Source: Eutreptiella sp. 'Long Island Sound 2002' (Eukaryota > Euglenozoa > Euglenophyceae > Eutreptiales > Eutreptiaceae). Taken from it: a DNA stretch of 64,000 bases. A model generated the notes under the pieces. The model worked only from the letters and a program-made list of their open reading frames with translations. It was not told where the DNA came from and searched no databases. Below are positions 31,690-42,799 of the stretch, one piece after another. Made by a program: the position numbers and the translations under genes. Each line of letters opens with the position of its first letter. The stretch's first letter is position 1. Location of the stretch: assembly GCA_964036045.1 (NCBI GenBank), contig OZ038384.1, positions 58,067,355 to 58,131,354 on the forward strand. The letters are read 5' to 3'.

Positions 31690-32175
31690 TGGTGATGCAG
31701 TACTTTTGCCATCTTTTGGGCCCCGAGAAGGCAGGGGTGAGGCAGCCACTTCTGATTTTGTCCCCCTTTGTTTGGGGATCCGCGAGAATGCAGGGTCGAC
31801 GTAGCATTTCCGCCCTCTTTTGGGCCCCTAAGAAGGCACGGGTGAGGCAGCCACTGATTTTGTCCCCCTTTGTTTGGGGATCCCCGAGAATGCAGGGGGT
31901 GATGTAGTATTTTTGCCCTCTTTTGGGCCCCTAAGAAGGCAGGGGGTGAGGTAGCCACTGATTTTGCCCCCCTTTGTTTGGGAATCCCCGAGAATGCATG
32001 GGTGATGTAGCATTTCCGCCCTCTTTTGGGCCCCCGAGAAGGCAGGGGTGCGGCAGCCATCGATTTTGCACCCCTTTGTTTGGGGATCCCCGAGAATGTA
32101 TGGGTGATGTAGCATTTCCCCCCTCTTTTGGGCCTCCCAGAAGGCAGGGGTGAGGCAGCCACTGATTTTGTTGTC
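31690..32175 (-). repeat. 102-bp satellite, about five units, minus orientation
   Basis: Units contain cccctttgtttggggatccccgagaatgcagg and cctcttttgggcccccgagaaggcaggggtgaggcag, the reverse complement of the large array at 39-42.8 kb. Adjacent 32180-32330 carries an internal duplication (aggcccaagaaaagagtc and gctcaagaaaaagagtcc). Confidence 0.9.
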
Positions 32176-32417
32176 ATTGGCACTAGACACCAAATTAGGC
32201 CCAAGAAAAGAGTCGTGACAGGGCCATGGCCAAGATCCAGTGTGCCTGCACTGGGAACAAAATCAGGCTCAAGAAAAAGAGTCCTAAAAGGGCCATGGCC
32301 AACACCAGTGCCACCATTATAGGCCCACAAGGCATTGGTATGGGGCCAATATAATAGCAATCTTACACGCTCCACCATTGGTACACCAAACGGGCGGAGG
32401 AAAATACAGCCCACAAA

Positions 32418-33800
32418 TCATGCACCTGCTACAAGTAGCTACAGAATGCACGCTTGTAGATCAGTCTTTGTGTCGCTGGACTTGGGCTTTGCACCAAGAT
32501 TGGGGTTAAACTAACAAGCGACGTGCAACTCTGCTACTAGCTGCTTGGACGGGTCATCGATGAAAAGCTGGTCATGCTCCAAATGGCCAGATCCATCTCC
32601 TAGGTAGCCATCCGGCACCTTGCGCCACTCTCCACGGATCAGGACCTTGGGACTAGTGTCCGCCTATGTGGGAGTGGCCATGGAAGGTTGCGGCCTTGCC
32701 TGCGGGCTTTCCATGCTCTGCTCGGCGGAGGCCTCCTTGCCTTCGAGCGGGGTGGGGGCGGCATGAACACTTTCCTCGATGGCTGAAAGTACACCTTCAA
32801 CTTGGGTGCTTGGGGGGGGACTCATGAGGGCAAGGAAGCTCGGTCACACCCTCCACATCATCACCGCGTGCTTCAATGACCCCCGCAGCACGATCAGCAT
32901 TGACAATGCTGAGCACATAGTCCACAAAACCGGCACCCATTGGGACAAGGGGCACATTGGAAAAAGAACCTCGGTCCTCCACCACCAGCTTCGCGATGTT
33001 CAAGCTTTGAAAACCACAAGACCAACCGTCCGTTTGGAATCCCAAGGCGCGGTGCTTAGTGGTTAGCGAAAGCTTCTTCATGGCCATCAAGAAAGGACGG
33101 ATCAAATGAGTGGAGCTTAAGGGTTCCCAAACCAAAACAGTGAAAAGCTCCAACCGGACAAGACAATCGAAGGCACACACAAACCAATGCAACACTTCCT
33201 TGTCATTGGAATTAACCACAAAAATGTGGTGACGGCACCAAGCCATGTTACCAGTCTTGTGCCGGATTCAACTCTCCGCATGACATAGAGAACCGCAAGA
33301 GTTCCCTTCACCTTCTTCTGTGGCACAGGGGCCGTAGGGGGAGGCGCAAAAGGGTCCACCTCCGAATCAGATGACTGGACCTCTTTTTTCTTCACCTCCT
33401 TACTTGGGGGAGAGGTCAAAAGAGGATTAGAAAGGACGTCCAACTCCTCGTCAGCAGTCACGGGTTCGTTGGGGAAGGTGGCGGTCAAAACCTCCTCAAT
33501 GCCTACCTCCTCACACCACTTTTGAAAGAGCCACTTGTCCGCGTTAGGGTGGGCCCTTCCACGAACTGGACACTCCTAAGTGTGTAGGCAAAAGCCACAC
33601 CCCTCACAATGCATGCACCATAGGTACACAGTCTTGTGACATTGGCCACACACATAAGGTGGCGGAAGGAGATTCAGGCAATGCTAGTTCCTCCGATGCA
33701 CCTCCATGGGTGCAGCAACAGTAGTAGCCTTAGACTCATCATCACTGGGAGGGTTCAGAGCACGCGTGGAGACATGAGCGTCACTATCGGTATCACTACC
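32418..33800 (-). pseudogene. Transposon-type gene with Cys-rich domain and Ulp1 (C48) protease
   Basis: Reading down the minus strand: an acidic/Thr-rich linker (GSDTDSDAHVSTRALNPPSD), a zinc-binding Cys cluster (CGQCHKTVYLWCMHCEGCGF), KWLFQKWCEEVGIEEVL, a Pro/Lys-rich linker, then a Ulp1-type domain in another frame: HWF (His), VWEPL (Glu for the usual Asp), FQTDGWSCGFQ (Gln and catalytic Cys). The tail holds LIRGEWRKVPDGYLGDGSGH. In-frame TAG occurs at 33684, 33576, 32664, 32511 and 32439; the frame closes with TGA at 32418. Shifts lie near 33270 and at an 8-G run at about 32811. Such proteases occur in several eukaryotic DNA transposons; the partner transposase is not seen. Confidence 0.6.
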
Positions 33801-34487
33801 GGCCACCACCTTCCTTCGGCTTTTTGCAAGTGCCTTTTTTATTTGGGATGCAAGTTTTTGTGACTGGGCGGGTGCGAACCTTTCTTGATGGCTCCGCAGG
33901 TGCAGTCACCTTGCGCTCAATACGGCCCAACTTAAAAGGGCGTTCGGCAACAATCTCCCAAGACTTTTGAGAGGCTACCTTAAAATTCGGTTCTTTTACC
34001 AGAAGCCACTGCAACACACCCTCACACATCGCGAACGTGCAATAGTTTGCACAAGTACAACATCCGTTGTCACGCGGTGGATGTAGAGAAAGGCTACAAA
34101 TACCTCCCACGTAATCTAGGTCCCTTCCTCAATCTTACGCAACGTGGCTTTCCATTCAGCCACGGAAGCACCATCAATGGGCCGATACTCCTTAATGGGT
34201 TGTCCGTTCAAACCTTGCTCAAAAAAAGGGGCATCACCATCGTTGAAAAATGCATTTGCCATATGCAGCGCTTGGCGCTCCTGCCACATCCATGGCTGGG
34301 GTTGAGGGGCACGTCGACAAAAGACAAAGGGGCGGCTAGTCCATTGCTTGGCAATCTTTAGCGATGTGACTTGCAAGAATTCCACCAACGTAGACCTACG
34401 ATGGTCCGTGACAACCTTCAGCATATTTGCATGCGGCTCACAAGGGGTGGTTGTAGGGTTGCCGGCACGAGGGTCCCCAACTGCCAA
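33801..34487 (-). pseudogene. N-terminal part of the Ulp1-bearing gene, or its neighbour
   Basis: The minus frame from 34487 reads TLVEFLQVTSLKIAKQWTSR, ALHMANAFFNDGDAPFFEQG and IDGASVAEWKATLRKIEEGT, then TAG at 34116. The next codons (ITWEVFVAFLYIHRVTTDVV) still read as protein. A shifted frame follows with AMCEGVLQWLLVKEPNFKVA and a basic segment (GRIERKVTAPAEPSRKVRTR). Same strand, spacing and TAG-only interruption suggest it belongs to the same gene as 32418-33800. No domain is recognised. Confidence 0.45.
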
Positions 34488-34635
34488 GTTTGACCGCTAA
34501 TATGACCGACATATGTATTCATAAGGTATCATCTGTGCCCACGGGACTCATTGTGGCCGATTTCTTTGTGTATGCCTCAGTGCCATTCGTAGAGCATTGC
34601 TAAAGGACACTGTTGCATACACAAAGGGCAAAGGG

Positions 34636-34756
34636 ATAATGCCTTCTCGGGGGCCCAAAAGAGGGCGGAAATGCTATGTCACCCCTGCTTTCTCGGGGAT
34701 CCCCAAACAAGGGGGACAAAATCAGAAATGGCTGCCTCACCCCTGCCTTAGTGGTG
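34636..34756 (+). repeat. Isolated 102-bp satellite monomer
   Basis: One complete unit and part of another: ccttctcgggggcccaaaagagggcgg, then ctttctcggggatccccaaacaag. It is also a candidate seed or relic for the main array. Confidence 0.9.
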
Positions 34757-35194
34757 GTTGTGGCGAGTAGGACGAATGGTCTTGTTGCCGATCTGCGCCC
34801 TGCTTCATTGTTGCTGCAATACACCATCAGTCCGTCCCGCAGTGGCAAGCGGACTCGGCGGGGCGAACTCCACTGTCGTTGGGGAAGCGTGTCCAGAACT
34901 ACTCACTTGCCACGACACTGTAGGTTCACAAGTGCCAGTCGTTATTACCTGTTGTTGGTTCCTTGACCATTACCGTCTCGTTGTAGGGATTCAATGTCTC
35001 AACCTGCACTTTAATATCCTCACCCCCACCTCCCCAATTTCCAAGAACTCCATCGCCTGTGTTGTATCGTGCATTTTAGTAGTTGATGTGATGGGATTCG
35101 GTCTGCAGTTGCTGCGGGCTCTCCTTGGTCGTACTTTCCCATAGCAGTACATTGGTGAGGAGCCCGGTCTCATTGAATTGCCCATTCGCTCCTG

Positions 35195-36690
35195 TTGCCC
35201 CGCCATGTAGGTACTTCTCTTGCCTTCTCCCCCATGACCCTTTGTTCACTGTATTTTTCTACTCTCCGCATGGTTGTCCTTTTCTCGCAGTGTGTGCTCA
35301 GTCCGTTGGGCCTGCGTCACAACTGTCTTGCCCTCTGCCTTTGGTTGTTCGCCATGCCTGACTTTCGCGCTAAGCTCTTAGAGGCAAAGGGAGACAATTC
35401 AGCCGAAGGATATGTGCAGTGTCTCCAAAGTGTACAAAAAAGACGGGTCCGTTCTATGCAACTTTACTCATGGACCCACCAAAGGTGATGTTACTGGGGT
35501 GGCGACTGCTGATGCAGTTGCCTGGTGTTTTGTGGCTGTCCGTGCTTAGAGGTGTTGTTAAGCCGCTTATGCTCATGCAGCTCCGAGATCGATTCCCTCG
35601 TTATCTGTGGTCGTCTCTTCCCTACTTGGCTAAAGGTCTGCGCACTTTCTGGGCCTCCGCTACCCCGGATGCTCAGCTGCTGTTCTGCTCCTCGATTGCT
35701 GGGCACATGCTGGGGGAACCTGCCATATCTCAGTTCCGCGACGCTATGGGGCATGACCCTGCCGCCTTCAGGTTGATCTTCTCGCATCAGAAGCCCTTAT
35801 CATTGAAACCCGATTTCAAGACTGCAGCTGGCTAGTTATTTCTGTGGCACGCTCTATATTGCGCCTGGGCTGAGCAAGAATCACTGGAATGCTCATGGAA
35901 GGGTCCTTTTAACGCTTCTGGCCTCCCTTCAGATCCGCCCCATGAGTTGGCCGTCGTGAGATCCGCTCTCTGCTCGTATGCGGCCTCAGCCAAGCCACTT
36001 TCGACCCTGCCACCCCGTGCCGCAGCCAAAGAGCCCCCGTGGCATGCTAGACCGTCTCGTGCAGCCCCTCGGGCTCTCGTTGACTCCACCACGACCGGCC
36101 TTGAGTCAGAGCTCAATGCTGCCCTCACCGCCTGCCGTTCGCTGGCTGCAGAGGCGGTGCCCCAGGCGGCAGCTAGTCTTGGTCTCCATTTGTCTGCCCT
36201 CCCGCCTGCTGCGACCATCGTTCCGTTCATGGTCAAGGTCAAGAGCGGCAACCAGCTGGGGACCATTTTGTCCAGCAATCCCCTGCTTCTGGGTTCCGAC
36301 ACCGATGCTGCTGCCAAACAACTGAAGGTGTGGAGGTCGTATGTCGCCGAGAATTGCGCTCCCTTTGGTGGCTAGCCCCAACTCTGGGCTATCGAGTCCC
36401 TCAGGATGATGCTTCGAATCCTGGGCGACCACACGGATTGGCAGGCTGCTCCCGGTGCCATTGCTCCGTTCTTGACGGAAAGCCTTCCAGCCTGTGACCA
36501 TATGCTCGAAGCTAACTCCAAACCATAGTGTGCTGCTAGTGTCATCCAGGCGTTGATTGACTCCAAAGATATCTCCGCGGACCCGGCTATTGTAAGATCT
36601 GTGACTGAGCCTTAGGCCAAAGAGTCCGTTGGTCTTCCCGAGTGGGCTCTGAAGTTTCTATTGTCCTTCTACTGTGGGGGAGTCTTTGCA
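35195..36690 (+). pseudogene. Unrecognised gene interrupted only by TAG codons
   Basis: Starting from ATG 35355 (MPDFRAKLLEAKGDNSAEGY), coding moves through a second frame (GSVLCNFTHGPTKGDVTGVA) into a third that is open from about 35550 to 36690. It reads, for example, YLWSSLPYLAKGLRTFWASA, ELNAALTACRSLAAEAVPQA, DTDAAAKQLKVWRSYVAENC and LGDHTDWQAAPGAIAPFLTE. In that last frame the only stops are TAG at 35833, 36373, 36526 and 36613, with no TAA or TGA in about 380 codons. Composition is Ala/Leu-rich and helical. No family is recognised. It runs directly into the LTR-like repeat at 36672, consistent with the end of an element polyprotein. Confidence 0.45.
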
Positions 36691-37415
36691 CTGCGCGCAC
36701 TGCGCGCTACTTTTAGACTATGTTCCCCCCGAAGAGCCCCCAAGCACACCCCTTGGAAACGCCCTTAGAATTAGGTGACCCAAACTGCCCCAGCTCAAGA
36801 AAGTTGCAAACTACCTTCCCTTCACATAACACACATCATGCACAACTGGAAATGCCATGAGCAGGCGTGGGTTGCACCATTTTTAGCGATGGAGGTTGGG
36901 TTGGGGCAAACTTGCATGTAACATGATCCATGAATGGCCTTTCCCTTACGTACATGGTACTCACACGAGCCTTAATCGCGTCCTTGTATCGGATAATCGG
37001 ACTTCCTTCAATACTTCCACTTCCCTATGGAATCTTTGGCCGTCCGATGCGTGCTTGTCCCCCTGAGTGGAAATGACTCTATGGAATCTTTGGCCGTCCG
37101 ATGCGTGCTTGTCCCCTGAGTGGAAATGGCTCTTCGCCACTCTGCAGAGATATAATGTAAAGCATAAACACAATCAAGGCAAGAGAGTCGCAAACGGCAT
37201 TGTAGTAAAGAGGGCCGAAATGCTACGTCACCCCTGCATTCTCGGGGGTCCCCAAACAACGGGAGACAAAATCAGAAGTCAAAACGTACGCTAGGGGTCA
37301 CCATGATGCCCCTCTGGGCCCCTAGTATCTCAAAGTATGGGTCTCTAGTACGGCCAGACGCTCAAATAGTTGCACTGTGCGCGCACTGCGCTTGAGGCGC
37401 CCCCTATGCCCCCCA
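36672..37415. repeat. LTR-like direct repeat, right copy
   Basis: Matches the copy at 27268-28060 at both ends. Inside, a tandem duplication of about 54 bp (ctatggaatctttggccgtc...) occupies 37024-37130 and one 102-bp satellite monomer lies at 37205-37290. The two copies are 9.4 kb apart in the same orientation, as LTRs would be. The right copy is followed within about 25 bp by ATG 37438. Confidence 0.6.
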
Positions 37416-37437
37416 TAACTCCTCTCCCCTCCAACCC

Positions 37438-38093
37438 ATGGACTCCCAGCCCTCCGCGGGTGCGGCTGCATCCTACCCCGCCTTTCCGTCTGACTCCCCC
37501 AGGGTGCATTTGCATGTGTCTGGACGTATGGGCGCTCGTGTGAGTGACCTAGAGGAGACTCTTCGCCGTAAGTTTGGTGGGGATATAGACGTCGGGCCTA
37601 GGCTAGTATCCAAAGGATGGTGGTATCGGGAGGTTTCCTCCGCTGCGTGGCAGGCCTTCGCAGGCCACAAAGTGACGTCCGGCCTAAAATCCCTTGGGGG
37701 TGTTTGGGCCAGCCAGCGATTCCCAGATGCGTGATGGCTCCTCCTTCGCGCCTAGAGATGGGAAGCGTGTTCGTGCCGATTCCCCTGCCGCCCCCCATCG
37801 GCGCCCCCTGTTGTGGCCCCTATTGCCCAAGTATCTGGGCTTCCGGCTGTTTACTGTGTGCCCCGTGCTAGTTCGCTAGGTCCATTTTCCACTGTGCCCC
37901 TGTCGTGTGCTATGCAACACTGATGGCTAGTCACCTGCCTGTTGGTGACCAGTCCGCTGGAGCGATGCCCTCCCACACCAAAGTACTGACCTTACCCCCC
38001 TCTCGGCCTGATTCAGCCGGTGGCAAGGGGTCCGCAGCCGCAGCACCTGAGGCACCTCCGGAAGATGCCACAGTGCTGCCAGGAGGAGCTTAG
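37438..38093 (+). pseudogene. Unrecognised ORF start downstream of LTR-like repeat
   Basis: ATG 37438 opens a 98-residue frame (MDSQPSAGAAASYPAFPSDS; RMGARVSDLEETLRRKFGGD; YREVSSAAWQAFAGHKV) ending with TGA 37733. Shifted frames after it keep coding-like pieces (DGSSFAPRDGKRVRADSPAA). The position just after an LTR-like repeat suits a gag, but no diagnostic motif is seen. Confidence 0.35.
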
Positions 38094-38211
38094 GGCCATG
38101 GTCTCTCTCTCTCCATGCAGTTGTAGGTTACGCACATGGCCCCTACTAATATCCATGGTTGCTTCCTAAGTCCTCGAATGCCGCGCCATCTCTTCTGCGA
38201 GTTTTTCATGC

Positions 38212-38760
38212 TTGCCTCACACCGCGACGCCCTTGCTGTTGCTTGCTGTCCCAGGCTCCTGGCCGTGCCCTTTCCCCTGGGATACAGTGGTCGTCGCGAC
38301 AGCTCTAGTGCATGTAGGCTCCCCCAAATCTTACGCTTGTTCCACTCTTCCCATGTGTCCCCAACCAGAGCAACAGCTGAGTGGGGCTCCCTTGCCTCGC
38401 TTCGGCGTGTCTCTCACTCTGTCGCCACCTCCTATCCTATGGTTGGGGATGTGGATCTCAAGGGCCCCTGATTTGGATGAAGTGCCACTTGCTTGGGTCC
38501 ATATAACTGTGTCCCATCATTTGGCGGTAGCCTAACCCCCCTCTGTGTACTGCCCTGAGTTGCGTGCAGCCATTATCGTTGTTACTTGTGACTCATGGGA
38601 CCCGGTGCAAGATGATTCCTCTTCCCGTGTGGACTCATTATTAGACATTTCTTCTGAGGATTCATAGGTGCTGTCGATTGACTCGAAGACGAACTCGATT
38701 TCTAGAATTTCAAGTCTCACCTCCGCGTAGTGTTGATGCCTGGGTGCTGCAACGTTCCTG
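38212..38760 (+). pseudogene. Unrecognised decayed coding frame
   Basis: One frame reads LDEVPLAWVHITVSHHLAVA, TAA at 38533, then VYCPELRAAIIVVTCDSWDP, VQDDSSSRVDSLLDISSEDS, TAG at 38665, VLSIDSKTNSISRISSLTSA, TAG at 38728 and TGA at 38734. It may be the continuation of the gene begun at 37438. The antisense frame (38532-38777) is probably its shadow. Confidence 0.35.
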
Positions 38761-38984
38761 TGTGCTTCATACACCATTCCTTCCCCTCGCTACGGACTGG
38801 CAGGGGAGGCCCTGTTAGTACCAAGTTGCCTATGTCGTGCCCTGTCCGTAGACCGGGGAATATATCCGCACCCTGAGCGTTCAACAGAACTGAATCCCCA
38901 TATCTGAACTCGACAAGCATATCTGGCAGGGACTGTGGGCCTTCAGAGCCTCAGCGCCTGTGTCCCAAGGGTCTGCCCCCCAAA

Positions 38985-41900
38985 AGGTGACGCTATCCAT
39001 CTATCCACCCATCACCCCTTGCTTCTCGGGGGCCCTCTTTTGTAGCATTTCCGCCCTCTTTGGGGCCCTTGAGAAGGCACGGGTGAGGCAGCAAACTCTG
39101 ATTTTGTTCCCCTTTGTTTGGGGATCCCCGAGAATGCAGGGGTGATGTAGCAGTGGATGCCTGACCCCTGCCTTCTCGGGAGCCCAAAAGAGGGCGAAAA
39201 AGTAATGTCACCCCTACATTCTCGAACACTCCCAAACAAAGGGGGGCAAAATCAGTGGCTGCCTCACCCCTGGCTTCTTGAGGCGCCGGAAGAGGGCAAA
39301 AATGGTGCATCACACCTACATTCTCGGGGATCCCCCAAACAAAGGGGGACAAAATCAGAAGTGGCTGGCTCACCCCTGCCTTCTCGGGGGTCCAAAAGAG
39401 GGCAAAAATGCTACTTCACCATTGCATTCTCGAACGTCCCCAAACAAATGGGGAGGGGGATCAGTGGCTGCCTCACCTGTGGCTTCTTGGGGGGCCAAAA
39501 GAGGGCAAAAATGCTGCATCACCCCCTATATTCTCGGGGATCCCCAAACAAACGGGGACAAAATCAGTGGCTGCCTCACCTTTGCCGTCTTGGGGGCCCA
39601 AAAGAGGGCAAAAATGCTATGTCACCCCTGCATTCTGAGGGATCCCCAAACAAAGGGGGGCAAAATCAGTGGCTACCTCACCCCTACCTTCTCAGGGGCC
39701 CAGAAGAGGGCGGAAATGCTATATCACCCCTGCATTGACGGGGAACCCCAAACAAAGGGGGACAAAATCAGTGGCTACCTCACCCCTGCATTCTCGGGGG
39801 GCCAAAAGAGGGCAAAAATGCTGCAGCACCCCTGCAACCTCGGGGATCCCCAAACAAAAGGCGACAAAACCAGTAGTGGTTGCCTCTGCCCTGCCTTCTC
39901 GGGGGCCTAAAAGAGGGCAAACATGCTACATCACCCCGGCATTCTCGGGTATCCCCAAACAAAGGAGGACAAACTCGGTGGCCGGTGCACCCCTACCTTC
40001 TCGGGGACAAAAGAGGGGGGAAATGCTACATCACCCCTGCATTCTCTGGGATCCCCAAACAAAGGGGGGCAAAATCATTCGCTGCCTCACCCCTACCTTC
40101 TCAAAGGCCCAGAAAAATGGCAGAAATGCTACATCACCCCTGCATTCTCGGAGATGCCCCAAACAAACGGGGAGAAAGTCAGTGGCTGCCCCACCCCTGC
40201 CTTCTCGGAGGGCCAAAACAGGGCAAAAATGCTATATCACCCCCGCATTCTCGGAGATCCCCAAACAAATGGGGACAAATTCAGTGGCTGCCTCACCCCT
40301 ACCTTCTCGGGGGCCCTAAAGAGGGCAAAAATGCTACATCACCTTTGCATTCTCGGGGATCCCCAAACAAAAGCGGACAAAATCAGTGGCTGCCTCATTC
40401 TTGCTTTCATGCGGGCCCAAAAGAGGTCAAAAGTGCTATGTCACCCTTGGATTCTCGGGGACCCCCAAATAAAGGGGGGGGGGAATGAGTGGCTGCCTCA
40501 CCCCTGCCTTCTGGAGGGCCCAAAAGAGGGCCCAAATGCTATGTCAACACTGCATTCTTGGGGATCCCAAAACAAAGGGGGACAAAATCAGTGTGTGCCT
40601 CACCCTTGCGTTCTCGGGCACCCAAAAGAGGGCCAAAATGCTACATCACCCTAGCATTCTCGGGGATCTCCAAACAAAGGGGGACAAAATCAGTGGCTGC
40701 CCCACCCTACCCTTCTCGGGGGCCCAAAAGCGGGTCAAAATGCGACATGACCCCTGCGTTCTCGGGGATCCCCAAACAAAGGGTGACAAAATCAAAAGTG
40801 GCTGCCTCACCCGTACCTTCTCGGAGGCCCAAAAGAGAGCGGAAATGCTACATCACCCCTGCATTCTCGGGGTTCCCCAAACAAATGGGGACTAAATCAG
40901 TGGCCGCCTCACCCTTGCCTTCTCGGGGGCCCAAAAGAGGGCAGATATGCTATGTCAACCCTGCATTCTCGGGGATGCCCAAAACAAACGGGGACAAAAT
41001 CAGTGGCTACCTCACCACTGCCTTCTCAGGGGCCCAAAAGAGGGCAGAAGTGCGACATAACCCTTGCATTGTCAGGGATTCCCAAACAAACGGGGGCAAA
41101 ATCAGTGGTTGCCTCCCACCTGCCTTCTCAAGGGCCCAAAAGTGGGCGCAAATGCAACATCACCCCTGCATTCTCGGGGATCCCCAAGCATAGGGGAACA
41201 AAATCGCTGGCTGCCTCACCCATGCCTTCTTGGGGCCGAAGAGAGGGCAAAAATGCTACATCACCCCTGCATTCTCGGGGGTCCCCAAACAAAGAGGGAG
41301 AAAACCAGTAGTGGCTCCCTCACCCCTGCCTTACCGGGGGCCCAAAAGAGGGGAGAAATGCTACATCACCCCTGCATTCTCAGGCCTCCCAAACAAAGGG
41401 ATGCAAAATCAGTGGCTGCATCACCCTTGCCTTCTTAGGGGCCCAAAAGAGGGCGGAAATGCAACATCACCCATGTATTCTCGGGGATCCCCAAACAAAG
41501 GTGGGACAAAATCAGAAGTGGCTGCCTCACCCCTACCTTCTCGGGGGCCAAAAGAGGGCAAAAATGCTACATCACCCATGCATTCTCGGGGATCCCCAAC
41601 CAAAGGGGGACAACATCAGTGGTTGCCTCACCCCTGCCTTACCGGGGGCCCAAAAGAGGGGGGAAATGCTACATCAGCCCTGCATTCTCGGGCCTCCCAA
41701 ACAAAGGGATGCAAAATCAGTGGCCGCATCACCCTTCCCTTTTCGGGGGGGCCAAAAGAGGGCGGAAATGCAACATCACCCATGTATTCTCGGGGATCCC
41801 CAAACAAACGGGGACAAAATCAGAAGTGGCTGCCTCACCCCTATCTTCTCGGGGGCCCAAAAGAGGGCAAAAATGCTACATCACCCATGCATTCTCGGGG

Positions 41901-42770
41901 ATCCCCAACCAAAGGGGGACAACATCAGTGGTTGCCTCACCCCTGCCTTCTTGGGGGCCCAAAAGAGGACGGAAATGCTATGTCACCCTTGCATTCTCGG
42001 GGATCCCCAAGCAAAGGGGGACAAAATGAGAATTGGCTGCCTCACCCCTACCTTCTCGGGGGCCCAAAAGAGGGCGGAAATGCTACGTCGGCCCTGCATT
42101 CTCGAAGATCCCCAAACAAAGGGGGATAAAATCAATAGTGGCTGCCTCACCCCTGCCTTCTCGGGGGCCCAAAAGAGGGCGGAAATGCCATGTCACCCCT
42201 GCATTCTCCGGGGCCCCCAAACAAAGGGGGACAAAATCAGTAGTGGCTGCCTCACCCTTGCCTTCTCGGGGGCCCAAACGAGGGCAAAAGTGCTACATCA
42301 CCGCTGCATTCTCGGGGATCCCCAAACAAAGGGGGACAAAATCAGTAGTGGCTGCCTCACCCCTACCTTCTCGGGGGGCCAAAAAAGGGCGGAAATGCTA
42401 TGGCACCACTGCAATGTCGGGGGTCCCAATAGCATTTTTGCCCTCTTTTGGGACGCCGAAAAGGCAGGGGTGAGGCAACCACTACCAATTTTGTCATGTT
42501 TGTTTGGGGATCCCCGAGAATGCACCGGTGACGTTGGATTTCCGCCCTCTTTTGGGACCCCAAGAAGGCAAGGGTGAGGCAGCCACTTATGATTTTGTCC
42601 CCCTTTGTTACATCACCCCTGCATTCTCAGGGATCCCAAAAAAAGGGGGACAAAATCAATGGCTGCCAGACCCTTGCCTTCTTGGGGGCCTAGAAGAGGG
42701 CGGAAGTGCTACGTCACCCCTGCATTCTCGGGGGTACCCAACTCCAAGCGCGGGGACAAAATCAGAAGTG
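38985..42770. repeat. Satellite array, 102-105 bp unit, about 35 copies
   Basis: Each unit has two related halves: cacccctgcattctcggggatccccaaac and cacccctgccttctcgggggcccaaaag, so the repeat is an old dimer of about 50 bp. Both halves hold a palindrome (GGGGATCCCC, GGGCCC). Most copies are in plus orientation (about 39170-42420), with minus-oriented copies at about 39030-39150 and 42425-42608 and plus copies again to 42765. The unit is 34 or 35 codons and lacks plus-strand stops, so all three plus frames stay open for long stretches; these are not called as genes. Confidence 0.95.
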
Positions 42771-42799
42771 GACCACACGTGGGCACATCGCTTACAAGC

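Noticed and set aside
41459-42577. 372-residue and similar ORFs in the satellite
   Set aside because: All three plus frames are open because the 102-bp unit is stop-free; repetition explains the length.
38985-42770. CRISPR array
   Set aside because: Repeats are tandem without unique spacers, and the genome is eukaryotic.
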